DNA of 64,000 bases from Cellvibrionaceae bacterium (GTDB lineage: Bacteria; Pseudomonadota; Gammaproteobacteria; Pseudomonadales; Cellvibrionaceae). Below, in pieces: positions 1 to 9,891 of this stretch. The position numbers and the translations under genes are program-made. The notes beneath the pieces are model-generated. The model searched no databases and was not told the origin of the DNA. It saw nothing but the letters and a program-made list of their open reading frames with translations. The stretch is taken from positions 620,001-684,000 of the forward strand of contig JAGKWQ010000001.1 of the NCBI GenBank assembly GCA_021151825.1. The letters are read 5' to 3'. Within the stretch, counting starts at the first letter, position 1. The number at the start of each line of letters is the position of its first letter.

Positions 1-30
1 TTTTAAAAAAAAAGATACGTTCCGAATGCG

Positions 31-351
31 CTACTCGGTCGACTCACGATGACCAATCAACGCCGTGTAATTCTCGCGATAATCCTCCATGTGTTCTTTT
101 AAATGATCGCGAAAACGGCCCGTGAGGTAATTGGTGGTGCCTTCAACATCTTCAGCAAATTCACTTTTATCAAGCGATGAATGAGCCACCACGAACGCGT
201 TAAAACGCGCTGCCGCGTTGAGTAATGCCGCAGCCACAATACCGGGATCTGCCGCATCACAAGCCTCATTCGCCTGGCTGATAAACGCTTCTACTTGCCC
301 CCAGTAAATATCTTCATCATTCACCGTTGAACCATCGTTTACATCGGACAT
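31..351 (-). CDS. DUF3144 family protein
   Basis: Small acidic soluble protein of 106 residues with no signal peptide or membrane segment. The core (AALLNAAARFNAFVVA near residues 40-55) is what I recognise as the DUF3144 family of proteobacteria, whose role is unknown. Two upstream in-frame ATGs exist. I chose the ATG at 349-351 because GAGG sits five bases before it, while the upstream ATGs have no such site and would fall close to the hairpin behind the preceding gene. It lies downstream of the M16 peptidase gene on the same strand, separated by a terminator-like hairpin, so it probably has its own promoter. Family call fairly sure; function unknown. Confidence 0.75.
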   Translation of the reverse strand: MSDVNDGSTVNDEDIYWGQVEAFISQANEACDAADPGIVAAALLNAAARFNAFVVAHSSLDKSEFAEDVEGTTNYLTGRFRDHLKEHMEDYRENYTALIGHRESTE

Positions 352-394
352 AGCAACCTCACTCATCATGGAATTTTGGCGAATTATAAATGGC

Positions 395-428
395 AAAGCC
401 CCCGCTGTCAGGCGACAACGGGGGCTTT
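395..428 (-). terminator. Hairpin behind the M16 peptidase gene
   Basis: Inverted repeat with nine-base arms (AAAGCCCCC / GGGGGCTTT) around a 16-base loop, 14 bases past the stop codon of the M16 peptidase gene. The T-run after the stem is short, so termination efficiency is uncertain. It separates that gene from the DUF3144 gene. Confidence 0.7.
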
Positions 429-441
429 GTTAATCCAGTAC

Positions 442-3300
442 CTATTTTACCGGCGCAAATGGCTTGGCTTTGAAATTAGTGCCACGCAATTGCAACAATG
501 CTTTACCCGATTTTTCATTCAGCAATAAATTCTCGTAGATGCGAATCAAATCGGCTTTGGTCACTTTTTGCAAAGCAGCCAAATTGCGATCCCGCGCATC
601 AAATGCATATTTACCCTGCCAGAATTCCTTTGTATAACGCGATGCTTCTGCGTAGAAATCGGTAGGTTTTTCCAATACATTGGCAATCAACGCTTGCTTC
701 GCTTGTTCGATTTCCTTTTCATCGGTTGCTTTCAGCGTTGCCAAATAATCCTTACGGAATTTATCCATCCGTGCTTTGATACCAGACAAATCGGTATTGG
801 AACTTTGTACCAGCATTACAAAACCGGGAATATCATCCACAGGATACTCAAAACTGGTCACCACATAACCCAATTGCTCGTGAGTGCGCAGCTGCATAAA
901 AAACGCATTGCCGAACAACGCATTGAGTACAGAGAGTTGCGCTTGCTCATCATCCGATTTTTTACTGCCAAACCAGGTTTGCAATACGGCACTATCCGCC
1001 AGCTCTACATTATCTTTAAACTCCGTAATTTTTCCTGCGGCAGGAATCACTAAGGAATTTATTGCACGGCTTTCCGGTAAACGTTTGCCCGGTAAAATCT
1101 GTGCTGCTGTTTCAGCAAAATGTTTTACCTGGGCTTCCGTGTAATTACCCACTGCAAATAAACGCAAAAGCGCATTTTTCTTCACGGCGTCCTGATAAGC
1201 GATCAAATCCGCTTTGGTAATTGCGGCTAATGCTGCCAGTTGCTCATCTTCGTTGTAACCATTTTTAGTGGTTACACGGCCAAGATCGGCAAACAATTGG
1301 CGGAACACATGGTTCTTTTTGGCATTGAGCAGGTTTTTTTCCAGACTGTCTTTGGCCTCTGCAAACCACTGGTCAGTAATTGGAAGTTCAGCAAAATTTT
1401 TCAATAGCTGGGTCAGCAACAATTCATGCTTGGTGGTATAGCCGGAAATAAATATCCCTTGCGAGTTAGTTACTGTGAGCTGCAAATCTACGCCCAAAGA
1501 GGCACGCCCCGCACGGTCAATCAATGTCAAATTTTGTTTGGCAAAGACATCATTTAACAATGATGCTAATACTGCCTGGCGCGGCGATGACTTGGCGAAA
1601 TCTACGTTAATTTGTAAAGAAAGCTGACCTTTATCTTCGCGATAAAACTCTGGGTGAACAAGATAGGCTTCAACGCCAGCCTGACTAATAACCTGGTGCG
1701 GTTTCAAATAAGTGTTTTCTACAATCGGCGCTTGCTTATCGGTAAACAAATCATTCAACGGTGGCAAATTAAACTTATAATTTGCTTTCAATGAGTTCCA
1801 GCGTTTGTATTCCTCAGCAGTGATATCGCGAATAGCGTATTTGCCATCGAAAAACGCAATTGGAGTGTCCACTTTTTCATTGGGGTTGACATACCAGACC
1901 CGCGCACGATTTTCTTCCAGTTGCGACAACACCTGTTTAATCGCTTTCGCATCATAGCGATCATAGACATATTCGGAGTTCAGCAGACTCTCCACAGGCA
2001 AATCAAATTGTGCCATGGTCAAACCTACTGCTTGCTGTAGTGGATCCGGTTTCGGCGCGTTAGCAAAATCCTTACTGCGCATCGCTTGCAATTCACGATA
2101 ATAATTTTGGTCCAAGCCCTTCGCTTGAATCAAATCTACATACGCAAAAATCGCCGCGATAATTTCATCCTGCTTTTGCAAGCCGGCATCAGTTAAGTCT
2201 GCTTGTACACGCAAGATGCCATCTGGGCCATAGGCCTCGCTATCAAAATAGGCCGTGAGTGTTTTTACCAAGCCTTGATTGCGCAATTGCTCACCTAGCG
2301 TACCCGGTTCCTCTGAGGTCAAAAGATTATGAATAAATTCATTGGGCTTCAATCGCCATTCCGCTTTATTAGACTTCACCGGAAAATCAACATATAGCGA
2401 TTTCAAATCCTTGATGGGTTTGTAATGAATACTTTTACCCCATTCAGCCTTGGTCAAACCCGCTTCAGCGACCTCAGGGAGAGGAACATTTTTATTAGGA
2501 ATGCTGGAAAAATGTTTTTGTGCAAGGGCCTTCAATTCGGGCAGGGATTGTTTACCTACCAAGGTTAATTTCATGATGTTTGCAGAATAATACGCATCAT
2601 AAAATTTTTTCATTTCATCATTAAGCACAGAACCCGGCTTATCTTTTAACGTATCCAGATTACCGATATTAAATTTGGAACTGGGGTTAGCCGGATTGGC
2701 CGTATAACCCTGCAACGCATAAAGGTTCCAAGGGTCCTGGGCTTTTTGTAATGACCATTCATTATTTACCGCATTGCGCTCTTTATCGCTGTAATGCGGA
2801 TCAAACGTTGGCTTTTTAAAATAATCGCTAAACCTGTCTAACGCATCGTCAAATTTGCCGGCGTTGATCTGAAATAAATAATTGGTTTTATCGTAAGCGG
2901 TGAACGCATTGGTCGAACCGCCATTGGCCTGGGTATATTTCATAAACCCATCAGGTTCAGGGAATTTTTCGGTGCCTAAAAACAACATATGCTCGAGATA
3001 GTGAGCCAATCCCAATTGGTCTTTTGGATTGTGTGCACTGCCCACACCTACCGCGAGCGAGGCCGCCGAATTTTCCAGACTGGGGTCAGACACCAATACA
3101 ACCTGCAAACCATTTGGCAGTAACAACGCGCCATATTGGCGATCATCATTAGGGCTTTTAATAATAGTGACTTCTTCAAGATTGCGAACAGCGGTTACGG
3201 TTGAAGTCGACGCTGCAGTAGACGTAGTTTCACAGCCAGTAAGTGCGACACCGCTCAGCAACAAAATACCGAGCGCCAGCGCTGAATAACGTTTGGACAT
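442..3300 (-). CDS. M16 family metallopeptidase, pitrilysin/insulinase type, lipoprotein
   Basis: A 952-residue zinc peptidase. The zinc site is inverted, HYLEH at residues 100-104, with the third ligand Glu181 in NNEW. The 77-residue spacing from His104 to Glu181 equals that of E. coli pitrilysin (His92 to Glu169). Full length matches pitrilysin-like enzymes with four homologous M16 domains, of which only the first carries the active site. The N-terminus is a lipoprotein signal with lipobox LTGC (Cys23), so it is probably tethered to the outer membrane facing the periplasm, unlike soluble periplasmic PtrA. Likely substrates are small peptides. The ATG is preceded by GGGATC at a suitable distance. 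It stands alone between terminator-like or empty gaps. Confidence 0.9.
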   Translation of the reverse strand: MSKRYSALALGILLLSGVALTGCETTSTAASTSTVTAVRNLEEVTIIKSPNDDRQYGALLLPNGLQVVLVSDPSLENSAASLAVGVGSAHNPKDQLGLAHYLEHMLFLGTEKFPEPDGFMKYTQANGGSTNAFTAYDKTNYLFQINAGKFDDALDRFSDYFKKPTFDPHYSDKERNAVNNEWSLQKAQDPWNLYALQGYTANPANPSSKFNIGNLDTLKDKPGSVLNDEMKKFYDAYYSANIMKLTLVGKQSLPELKALAQKHFSSIPNKNVPLPEVAEAGLTKAEWGKSIHYKPIKDLKSLYVDFPVKSNKAEWRLKPNEFIHNLLTSEEPGTLGEQLRNQGLVKTLTAYFDSEAYGPDGILRVQADLTDAGLQKQDEIIAAIFAYVDLIQAKGLDQNYYRELQAMRSKDFANAPKPDPLQQAVGLTMAQFDLPVESLLNSEYVYDRYDAKAIKQVLSQLEENRARVWYVNPNEKVDTPIAFFDGKYAIRDITAEEYKRWNSLKANYKFNLPPLNDLFTDKQAPIVENTYLKPHQVISQAGVEAYLVHPEFYREDKGQLSLQINVDFAKSSPRQAVLASLLNDVFAKQNLTLIDRAGRASLGVDLQLTVTNSQGIFISGYTTKHELLLTQLLKNFAELPITDQWFAEAKDSLEKNLLNAKKNHVFRQLFADLGRVTTKNGYNEDEQLAALAAITKADLIAYQDAVKKNALLRLFAVGNYTEAQVKHFAETAAQILPGKRLPESRAINSLVIPAAGKITEFKDNVELADSAVLQTWFGSKKSDDEQAQLSVLNALFGNAFFMQLRTHEQLGYVVTSFEYPVDDIPGFVMLVQSSNTDLSGIKARMDKFRKDYLATLKATDEKEIEQAKQALIANVLEKPTDFYAEASRYTKEFWQGKYAFDARDRNLAALQKVTKADLIRIYENLLLNEKSGKALLQLRGTNFKAKPFAPVK

Positions 3301-3486
3301 AATAGATCCCTTGTGGAATTAGTCGGACATTCAAAGCAGGCAAAGCCTAACAGAGTTTGCGGTGGTACGCACTCACGCACAACTGCATACATAGCAGTTA
3401 AAGCAAAGAGGCATTATGACTAATTAAGAAGAGTGAGGTTCCTTATCGTGGTTATGTTTTATCACTGTTATATCGTTGTTAAATCT

Positions 3487-4293
3487 TTATTGCGATATCT
3501 TTTTAGGAGTTGAAAACTCAACACGAGTGACGGTCGAAATAAAATGCCGCTGGGCTTGCATAGCAGCCCCCCAAGTCTCCTCCTTCACCTCGCGCCGGAT
3601 GCCAATCAAGCGCGAGCCTTGTTGCTGGTACATCATGCTCACCGTATTTTGAAACTGGAAACCGATAACAAGAAATACCCGCCCCGAACCTGTTTCGGTG
3701 GTCGCACTAGCGAGCGGTACACCGTTATCATCAATCCATACCGTAAAGCGGTGATGATATTTTTTTACATATTTGCGATATTTTTTATCAATTTTTTCCA
3801 TCGGCAAACTGAATGTGAGCAATCTGGCCGGCTGTCCCTCAAATACATCTTCATGCTCACCTAAAAATGTATAACGCTGCAGAGCTAACTCTAATTGCGA
3901 GGCGGGATACATCAATTCCCGCCACTCCCAATAATCAAATTCCCCAACCGCATTCAGTGCTGAATTCTTAACATTTTCGTCAGCAATTTTGGCCAGCTCT
4001 TCCTGATGTAATAAAGCCAGTGCGTCGGCCGGATAAAGAATATGCATTCCTTTAGCCCCATCTTCCAGGCGCACATTGATTAACCCTTCCCGTTCAATTA
4101 ATTCATCATCTTCACCGGTATGCCCAAACAGCTTGAATTGCACATCCATACTAATGGGATTAGTTGTCTGCATTTGTTTCAGGGTTTTACGCAAGTCAGT
4201 CAAACCATCCGCCCTGCTCCAGGGAGCCAGAGCGGCCAGGCAACATACAAGAAAAGTATATTGGCGACTATGCAGGAAACCGTGCCTGATCAT
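3487..4293 (-). CDS. Secreted protein of unknown function
   Basis: 268 residues from the ATG at 4291-4293, preceded by AGGA with a five-base gap. A longer frame begins at TTG 21 bases upstream but has no ribosome binding site. The N-terminus (MIRHGFLHSR, then a hydrophobic run ending ALAPWSRA) looks like a Sec signal peptide. The rest is mixed alpha/beta with many charged residues and no cysteine pairs. Its layout loosely recalls periplasmic LolA-like or DUF2092-like beta proteins, but I cannot assign a family. The intergenic stretches on both sides (3301-3486 and 4294-4419) hold nothing I recognise. Real gene likely; function not assigned. Confidence 0.65.
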   Translation of the reverse strand: MIRHGFLHSRQYTFLVCCLAALAPWSRADGLTDLRKTLKQMQTTNPISMDVQFKLFGHTGEDDELIEREGLINVRLEDGAKGMHILYPADALALLHQEELAKIADENVKNSALNAVGEFDYWEWRELMYPASQLELALQRYTFLGEHEDVFEGQPARLLTFSLPMEKIDKKYRKYVKKYHHRFTVWIDDNGVPLASATTETGSGRVFLVIGFQFQNTVSMMYQQQGSRLIGIRREVKEETWGAAMQAQRHFISTVTRVEFSTPKKISQ

Positions 4294-4419
4294 AAACATC
4301 CTACTGCGCAGCAAAAAATGGGGGGTCAGTTAATAATAGACCCATTTCCACACCAAAGATTCCCGCAACTATCATCCGCGCTGCAATCGGCAAAACTCCA
4401 GTTCATAGACGTTTGCCTT

Positions 4420-5151
4420 TCAATTTTTTAGCGATATTTTTTGCCAGTGCTGCTGATCCACCCCCTTCAGTAACAACCAAAGACATAGCGATAACTCGGA
4501 CAATAAACAAACGCCCAATATGGGGTATACCATGGGAGGCGCAGCGGGCAGAAGTATTAATACAAAGCTGTTAATTAAGTAGCATAGCCCGGCAATTGCG
4601 ATAAGTACTCCGATGATTTTTGGGAAAAAACCAGAGTTAAAAATCAAATAGCCATAACATAAACACGCAAATCCAAAAAATATTAACCCCAAACCAAAGC
4701 CATAATTATGAATATCAATGAGCAACATTATCTGTGCACTGATTTGCTCGGGAGATAACGCAGAAACATAATGGGAATTAGTCACCACTATTAGCGGCAC
4801 CATCAAGGCAAGCTTATTAGTAGCAAGAACTGCGGTTTGAATAATATTGAATGCTAATGCCAATAACGCGACTGTTTTATTTACGGGCTTTAACAGGAGA
4901 AAAAGAATAATCATCAAAGGAATATCCAGCAGGTGCATCGCAATATCGCCCGCGATTCCCCAGCGCCATAACAATGGTGATGCAACAATATTTTGCATCG
5001 TCGCAGCAGCATCCTCAGAAACAATATATGAGCCGCGTACAATTATTTGCCCGAATATTCCCAGCAAAATAATTAACAAATAACATAGGCCCGCGATGCG
5101 CGCATACTCCCATGGCGATGTTATTCGTACTAAGCCAATATCCCCTTGCAT
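4420..5151 (-). CDS. DUF4386 family integral membrane protein
   Basis: 243 residues with about six hydrophobic helices. The opening (YARIAGLCYLLIILLGIFGQ), a SPLLWRWGIAGDI segment and a closing LINSF helix are the pattern I know from DUF4386 membrane proteins, scattered in bacteria and of unknown function. I start at ATG 5149-5151, which has GAGG seven bases upstream. The TTG two codons earlier is too close to that site. Monocistronic as far as I can see: a strong terminator for the upstream genes ends at about 5226. Confidence 0.75.
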   Translation of the reverse strand: MQGDIGLVRITSPWEYARIAGLCYLLIILLGIFGQIIVRGSYIVSEDAAATMQNIVASPLLWRWGIAGDIAMHLLDIPLMIILFLLLKPVNKTVALLALAFNIIQTAVLATNKLALMVPLIVVTNSHYVSALSPEQISAQIMLLIDIHNYGFGLGLIFFGFACLCYGYLIFNSGFFPKIIGVLIAIAGLCYLINSFVLILLPAAPPMVYPILGVCLLSELSLCLWLLLKGVDQQHWQKISLKN

Positions 5152-5225
5152 ATCCAATCCTCATATCCATTAACGTTACGCACAACTGTTGTACACAACA
5201 ATAAATGACAAGCACACCTCTTTTT

Positions 5226-5276
5226 AAAAAAACAGACAACACAGCAATTTTCATCGATAAAAGTTGCTGTGTTGTC
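5226..5276 (-). terminator. Strong intrinsic terminator of the DUF2884-DUF2807 pair
   Basis: A perfect 13-base inverted repeat (GACAACACAGCAA / TTGCTGTGTTGTC). Its loop can pair further through ATCGAT, and it is followed on the minus strand by seven T residues. It lies 44 bases past the DUF2807 stop codon. Confidence 0.85.
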
Positions 5277-5320
5277 ATGAGCAGACGTTTTGGCTACATA
5301 ATTCTAAATCAAATTATTGC

Positions 5321-6100
5321 TTATTTACCGGAACGTGCATTGATATGACTGGCACCACTGGAATCGGTTTTCGCCTTGGGATTACCAAAATAATTCACAC
5401 TGGATGCACCACTCGCTCCCGCTTCCAATTCGTCAGTTACCGTTAATTCAATATGCGATGCACCACTTGCATCCACTTTTGCTGTTTTTGCAGTGAGTGC
5501 TTTTGCACGGAAATTACTTGCTCCGCTCACATCAGCTTTCAATGTTTGGGTATTGCTTCCACCTTTGACATCCACATTCGCAGCGCCCGACAGATCGTAA
5601 TTCTGCGTTTGGCTATTAATGCTGTTGATCCGCACATTGGAAGCGCCGGATAAATCCAGGCGGAAGCTGGCTACATTCAGCGCTGCAAAATCCGCATTGG
5701 CAGCACCACTGTTACTCACTTCCAATTTATCTTCCTGCAAATCACCCACTTTCGCATGGGCAGCACCAGACAATTCCAGATACTCCAAATGTTTCACCCG
5801 CAAAACAACGCGCACACGTCCTTCGCCGTGACCAAACCAATTAAAAAAGTTGCTATCACTTTTTACCCATACACTAACACGCTTTCCGGTTTGATCTACT
5901 TTGACACGTTTCATCACCTCTGCGTCAGCTTCCACACGCAAATACTCAGTGCCATCCTGAGTAATTTCAATCGTAGTATCGCCGCCGGCAACAAACTCGG
6001 TGATATCTTTTACCGGATAGGTTTTTGCCACCGTTTCCGCCCATGTCAACGGGGCCAATAAAGACAGCGCAAGTGCCGGTATTAATGTTTTGATCAACAT
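5321..6100 (-). CDS. DUF2807 (GIN domain) secreted protein
   Basis: 259 residues. A cleavable signal peptide (MLIKTLIPALALSLLAPLTWA) is followed by a head domain with DTTIEITQDGTEYLRVEAD, typical of the putative auto-transporter adhesin head GIN domain. The middle and end are a run of about nine SGAS/SGAA/NSGAA turns roughly 18-22 residues apart, which predicts a right-handed parallel beta-helix with one small-residue turn per coil. ATG 6098-6100 has GGAG six bases upstream; the TTG four codons earlier is rejected. It follows the DUF2884 gene by 24 bases, so the two are probably one transcript. The role may be envelope-associated, but this is inference. Confidence 0.85.
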   Translation of the reverse strand: MLIKTLIPALALSLLAPLTWAETVAKTYPVKDITEFVAGGDTTIEITQDGTEYLRVEADAEVMKRVKVDQTGKRVSVWVKSDSNFFNWFGHGEGRVRVVLRVKHLEYLELSGAAHAKVGDLQEDKLEVSNSGAANADFAALNVASFRLDLSGASNVRINSINSQTQNYDLSGAANVDVKGGSNTQTLKADVSGASNFRAKALTAKTAKVDASGASHIELTVTDELEAGASGASSVNYFGNPKAKTDSSGASHINARSGK

Positions 6101-6124
6101 AATTTTCTCCAAAAAATTTCAATT

Positions 6125-6916
6125 TTAAATTTCAACGGCCAACTTTTTTGCATCGGTGGTATTTATACGAATAAGATCGAGTTCACGAATAGCCGGAACC
6201 ACATTGCGCAGTTGATCCTCCGTGGCATTAATTGCGAAGGCGGCGCGACACAAGCTGGCGCCACGCAACTCAAGTTCGGTACCCACTGATTTAATTTGTG
6301 CTTCCATCTCATTGCCAAGCCGTTTCATGCGCGCCTCAAACACTTCAGTATTGCCGCCTGAGCTGAAAATCTCCCTACCTGCAGCGAACAGGATTTCACT
6401 GATCGAATCTTTTACCGAAGTCTCAACAATACGTTCTATACGGGTTTCAAAATACTGCCCCAACAATTCAGGCGCGCCATCCTGTTCGTGTTTAAAATCG
6501 ATTGTTTCGCTCTCAAAATAGCGGCGAACATCGCCTTTCAAATGATTTAATTCACTGGTCAGCCGGGTTGAAATTTTATTGCTTTCACCTAAAAAGTTAT
6601 CAAGTGCGGTGGTGGTACCAACAATTGCCAAATCGATTACGACTAAAGCCATTCCTCGAACTTCAGGCAGCAAAGCACGTATTTGCTGGTCATATTGCGC
6701 AATCAGACGCTGTTGGTCGCTATCAAGATTGAGTTGCTTGCCATCAACGATTAAATAACGGTGATCTTTAATTTGATAGACAGATGTACTGTTGTCATAA
6801 AACTCAAGAGCATCGGGCGAAATGCGCAGGCCGGCGTCTATTTGCAGGTTGCAGCTTTCTCCGGCAGCCACTGAACTGGCCATCAATACCAATGCGAGCA
6901 AAATTAGCAATTTCAT
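6125..6916 (-). CDS. DUF2884 (YggN-like) periplasmic protein
   Basis: 263 residues with a signal peptide (MKLLILLALVLMASSVAA) followed by a mature part rich in helices. The segments YQIKDHRYLIVDGKQLNL and QQIRALLPEVRGMAL match the family I know as DUF2884/YggN of gammaproteobacteria, of unknown function. ATG 6914-6916 is chosen because AGGGA lies upstream and the signal peptide then begins properly; nine extra codons upstream lack support. Two cysteines in the mature part could form a disulphide. First gene of a probable two-gene unit with the DUF2807 gene, divergent from tex across a 195-base gap. Confidence 0.8.
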   Translation of the reverse strand: MKLLILLALVLMASSVAAGESCNLQIDAGLRISPDALEFYDNSTSVYQIKDHRYLIVDGKQLNLDSDQQRLIAQYDQQIRALLPEVRGMALVVIDLAIVGTTTALDNFLGESNKISTRLTSELNHLKGDVRRYFESETIDFKHEQDGAPELLGQYFETRIERIVETSVKDSISEILFAAGREIFSSGGNTEVFEARMKRLGNEMEAQIKSVGTELELRGASLCRAAFAINATEDQLRNVVPAIRELDLIRINTTDAKKLAVEI

Positions 6917-7111
6917 ACAAATTCCCTGGGTTCTGCGCAGCACCCGTTGCTGCAGTTACTGGTCATTAAGATGCAGGTCGCCAGAGTCTGGATTCACCAG
7001 CCCTGAAATTTTTTACCGTTCATAAATAAGAGGCAAATTCAAGTCTGGCAGGGGCGAGGATTTTGGCGATAATGGAGCACTTTCGATTCCGCCGTAACAT
7101 GAGTCCGATCT

Positions 7112-9457
7112 ATGACCAGCCTGCCTAGTATTGCCAAGCGTATCGCCGATGAATTAAGCGTTCAGGAACAACAAGTTAGCGCCGCCGTGGGGCTATTGGA
7201 TGAAGGTGCAACCGTGCCCTTTATCTCTCGTTACCGTAAAGAGGTCACCGGTGGTCTGGACGATTCACAAATGCGTACGCTGGAAGAACGCCTGCGTTAC
7301 CTGCGCGAACTGGAAGAGCGCCGGGCCACAATCCTTAAATCCATTGGCGAACAAGGCAAATTAACGCCTGAGCTGGAGCATGAAGTGTCCATCGCCGATA
7401 CTAAAAATCGCCTGGAAGATTTGTACCTACCCTACAAACCCAAACGCCGCACCAAAGGCCAAATCGCCAAAGAAGCTGGCCTGGAGCCATTGGCGGAAGC
7501 ACTATTAGCAGATCCAACACTCGCGCCCGATGTGGAAGCAACAAAGTATTTCAACGCCGAGCACAATATTAATGATGTGAAATCCGCGCTCGACGGTGCC
7601 AAATACATACTGATGGAAAAATTCAGTGAAGATGCAGAGCTGCTGGGTCGCCTGCGCCACTTCCTGCACCATGAAGCCACATTTACGGCGCGCGCGGTGC
7701 CGGAAAAACTCACTGACACATCGCAAGAAGTACAAAAATTCCGCGATTATTTTGAGCACGATGAGCCGCTTAAATCTGTTCCGTCCCATCGCGCGCTCGC
7801 CATGTTCCGTGGCCGTAATGAAGGCGTGCTGAGTATTACCATTAAAGTGGGAGATGAAGAAGCCATCTCTTCATCTCCCAACAAAGGCCACCCCTGCGAA
7901 ACCATGATTGCAGAGCATTGGCAAGTAAAAGACAGTGGCCGCGCTGCCGATGGCTGGCTCGCCGAAGTTGTGCGTTGGACCTGGCGAGTGAAATTGCTCA
8001 CGCATCTGGAAACCGATTTGCTCGGCGAATTGCGCGAAAAAGCGGAAGAAGAAGCTATTAAAGTGTTCGCATCCAACTTAAAAGATTTATTACTCGCCGC
8101 ACCGGCAGGCCAAAAAGCTACTATCGGTTTGGATCCCGGCATGCGCACTGGTGTAAAAGTGGCAGTAGTAGATGCGACCGGCAAAGTATTGGATCATTGC
8201 GTAATGTACCCAACACCGCCACTGAATAAAATTGCAGAATCCGAAGCCATCCTGGTTCATCTGTGTAACAAACATAATGTTGGTTTGATTGCGATTGGTA
8301 ATGGCACTGCATCGCGCGAAACTGAAAAGTTTGCAAAAGATGTATTAAAAAGACACAGCGATATTAAAGCCAGCACGGTGATCGTCAGTGAAGCCGGCGC
8401 ATCGGTTTATTCAGCGTCTGAATTTGCCGCTAAAGAATTTCCGGATCTGGATGTAACCATTCGCGGTGCAATTTCCATTGCACGCCGCTTGCAAGACCCG
8501 CTCGCCGAATTGGTAAAAATCGATCCAAAATCAATTGGCGTTGGCCAATACCAACACGACGTTTCCCAATCGCAACTGGCGCGCTCGCTCGATGCAGTAG
8601 TTGAGGACTGTGTGAACGCGGTAGGTGTAGAGGTAAATACTGCATCGGCTGCATTGCTTGCCCGCGTATCTGGCCTGAACAGCACGCTCGCTAATAACAT
8701 TGTGGAATTCCGCAATCAAAACGGGGCATTTGCATCGCGTGCATCATTGAAAAAAGTTCCACGTTTTGGCGAAAAAACCTTTGAGCAGGCGGCAGGATTC
8801 TTGCGTGTAGCGGGTGGTGATAACCCACTGGACGCATCCGCCGTTCACCCTGAATCCTATTTTGTAGTTGAAAAAATCGCGCAAAAAAATACGCGCGACA
8901 TTAAAGGCCTCATCGGTGACTCTTCATTCCTGCGTGGATTAAAAGCCGCTGATTACACTGATGAAAAATTCGGTGTTCCCACCGTGACCGACATTATCAA
9001 AGAATTGGATAAACCCGGCCGCGACCCTCGCCCTGAATTTAAAACCGCACAATTCCAGGAAGGTGTGGAAGAAATTACCGATTTGGTTCCCGGTATGATT
9101 CTGGAAGGCACAGTAACCAACGTAACCAACTTCGGTGCGTTTGTGGATATCGGCGTGCATCAGGACGGGCTTGTTCACATTTCCGCACTTTCACATAACT
9201 TCATCAAAGATCCGCGCGAAGCAGTTAAAGCGGGCGATATTGTGAAAGCCAAAGTGATGGAAGTGGATGTGCCGCGCAAACGTATCGCACTGTCTTTACG
9301 CCTGGACGATACTCCTGGTGAAAAAGTAGAAGGCAATAAAGGCTCGCGTGCCCCATCACAAAACCAGCAACGCGCAGCGCAGAAAAACAATCCTGCCCCC
9401 GCCACAATGGGAAGCATGGGCGCACTGTTGCAACAGGCGCTTAAGAAAAACAAATAG
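7112..9457 (+). CDS. tex: Tex-family RNA-binding transcription accessory protein
   Basis: 781 residues, the usual length of Tex/YhgF. Visible in order are the N-terminal helical Tex segment with the conserved PFISRYRKEVTGGLDD (about residues 34-50), a YqgF-like RNase H fold (TIGLDPGMRTGVKVAVVDATGKV, about 335-360), the helix-hairpin-helix part (about 490-570) and a C-terminal S1 RNA-binding domain (GMILEGTVTNVTNFGAFVDIG, about 660-730), followed by a low-complexity tail. Tex binds RNA/DNA and influences transcription and RNA turnover. The ribosome binding site is weak. A hairpin follows the stop codon. Confidence 0.96.
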   Translation: MTSLPSIAKRIADELSVQEQQVSAAVGLLDEGATVPFISRYRKEVTGGLDDSQMRTLEERLRYLRELEERRATILKSIGEQGKLTPELEHEVSIADTKNRLEDLYLPYKPKRRTKGQIAKEAGLEPLAEALLADPTLAPDVEATKYFNAEHNINDVKSALDGAKYILMEKFSEDAELLGRLRHFLHHEATFTARAVPEKLTDTSQEVQKFRDYFEHDEPLKSVPSHRALAMFRGRNEGVLSITIKVGDEEAISSSPNKGHPCETMIAEHWQVKDSGRAADGWLAEVVRWTWRVKLLTHLETDLLGELREKAEEEAIKVFASNLKDLLLAAPAGQKATIGLDPGMRTGVKVAVVDATGKVLDHCVMYPTPPLNKIAESEAILVHLCNKHNVGLIAIGNGTASRETEKFAKDVLKRHSDIKASTVIVSEAGASVYSASEFAAKEFPDLDVTIRGAISIARRLQDPLAELVKIDPKSIGVGQYQHDVSQSQLARSLDAVVEDCVNAVGVEVNTASAALLARVSGLNSTLANNIVEFRNQNGAFASRASLKKVPRFGEKTFEQAAGFLRVAGGDNPLDASAVHPESYFVVEKIAQKNTRDIKGLIGDSSFLRGLKAADYTDEKFGVPTVTDIIKELDKPGRDPRPEFKTAQFQEGVEEITDLVPGMILEGTVTNVTNFGAFVDIGVHQDGLVHISALSHNFIKDPREAVKAGDIVKAKVMEVDVPRKRIALSLRLDDTPGEKVEGNKGSRAPSQNQQRAAQKNNPAPATMGSMGALLQQALKKNK

Positions 9458-9467
9458 TTATTAATGC

Positions 9468-9495
9468 TTGCCCCCGGCTTGTTTTCCGGGGGCAA
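9468..9495 (+). terminator. Hairpin between tex and yjdM
   Basis: Perfect ten-base stem (TTGCCCCCGG / CCGGGGGCAA) with an eight-base loop, starting ten bases after the tex stop. The T-run is short, so it may only weaken read-through into yjdM, whose start is 18 bases further on. Confidence 0.7.
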
Positions 9496-9512
9496 ATTTA
9501 CCGGAATTTTTT

Positions 9513-9854
9513 ATGAGTAGTTTTCCACCCTGCCCCAAATGTAAATCCGAATACACTTATGAAGATGGCGAATTATTAATTTGCCCCGAGTGTGCTCATG
9601 AATGGCAAAAAAATGCAGCTGCTGGTACAGATGAGGACCAATTGGTAGTGCGCGACTCCAACGGCAATTTGCTGGCTGATGGCGATAACGCGACAGTTAT
9701 TAAAGATTTAAAAATTAAAGGTACATCGTCAGTCATTAAAGTCGGGACCAAAGTTAAAATTGTTCGTTTGGTCGAAGGGGACCACGATCTGGACTGCAAG
9801 GTCGATGGCCATGGCGCCATGATGTTGAAATCAGAATTTGTAAAAAAAGCGTGA
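9513..9854 (+). CDS. yjdM: YjdM/PhnA-type zinc-ribbon protein
   Basis: 113 residues. An N-terminal zinc ribbon (CPKC then CPEC, about residues 7-26) is followed by the compact PhnA C-terminal domain (LVVRDSNGNLLADGDNATVIKDLKIKG and a VKIVRLVEGDHDLDCKV strand pair). This is the family once named PhnA from phosphonate operons but not itself a phosphonate enzyme; its true role is unclear. ATG 9513-9515 has GGA upstream and gives the family's normal N-terminus; 15 extra codons upstream would run through the hairpin. No phosphonate genes are nearby. Confidence 0.93.
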   Translation: MSSFPPCPKCKSEYTYEDGELLICPECAHEWQKNAAAGTDEDQLVVRDSNGNLLADGDNATVIKDLKIKGTSSVIKVGTKVKIVRLVEGDHDLDCKVDGHGAMMLKSEFVKKA

Positions 9855-9891
9855 TGAAACAGTAAAACACCAATTGCGATAGGAGCATGCA

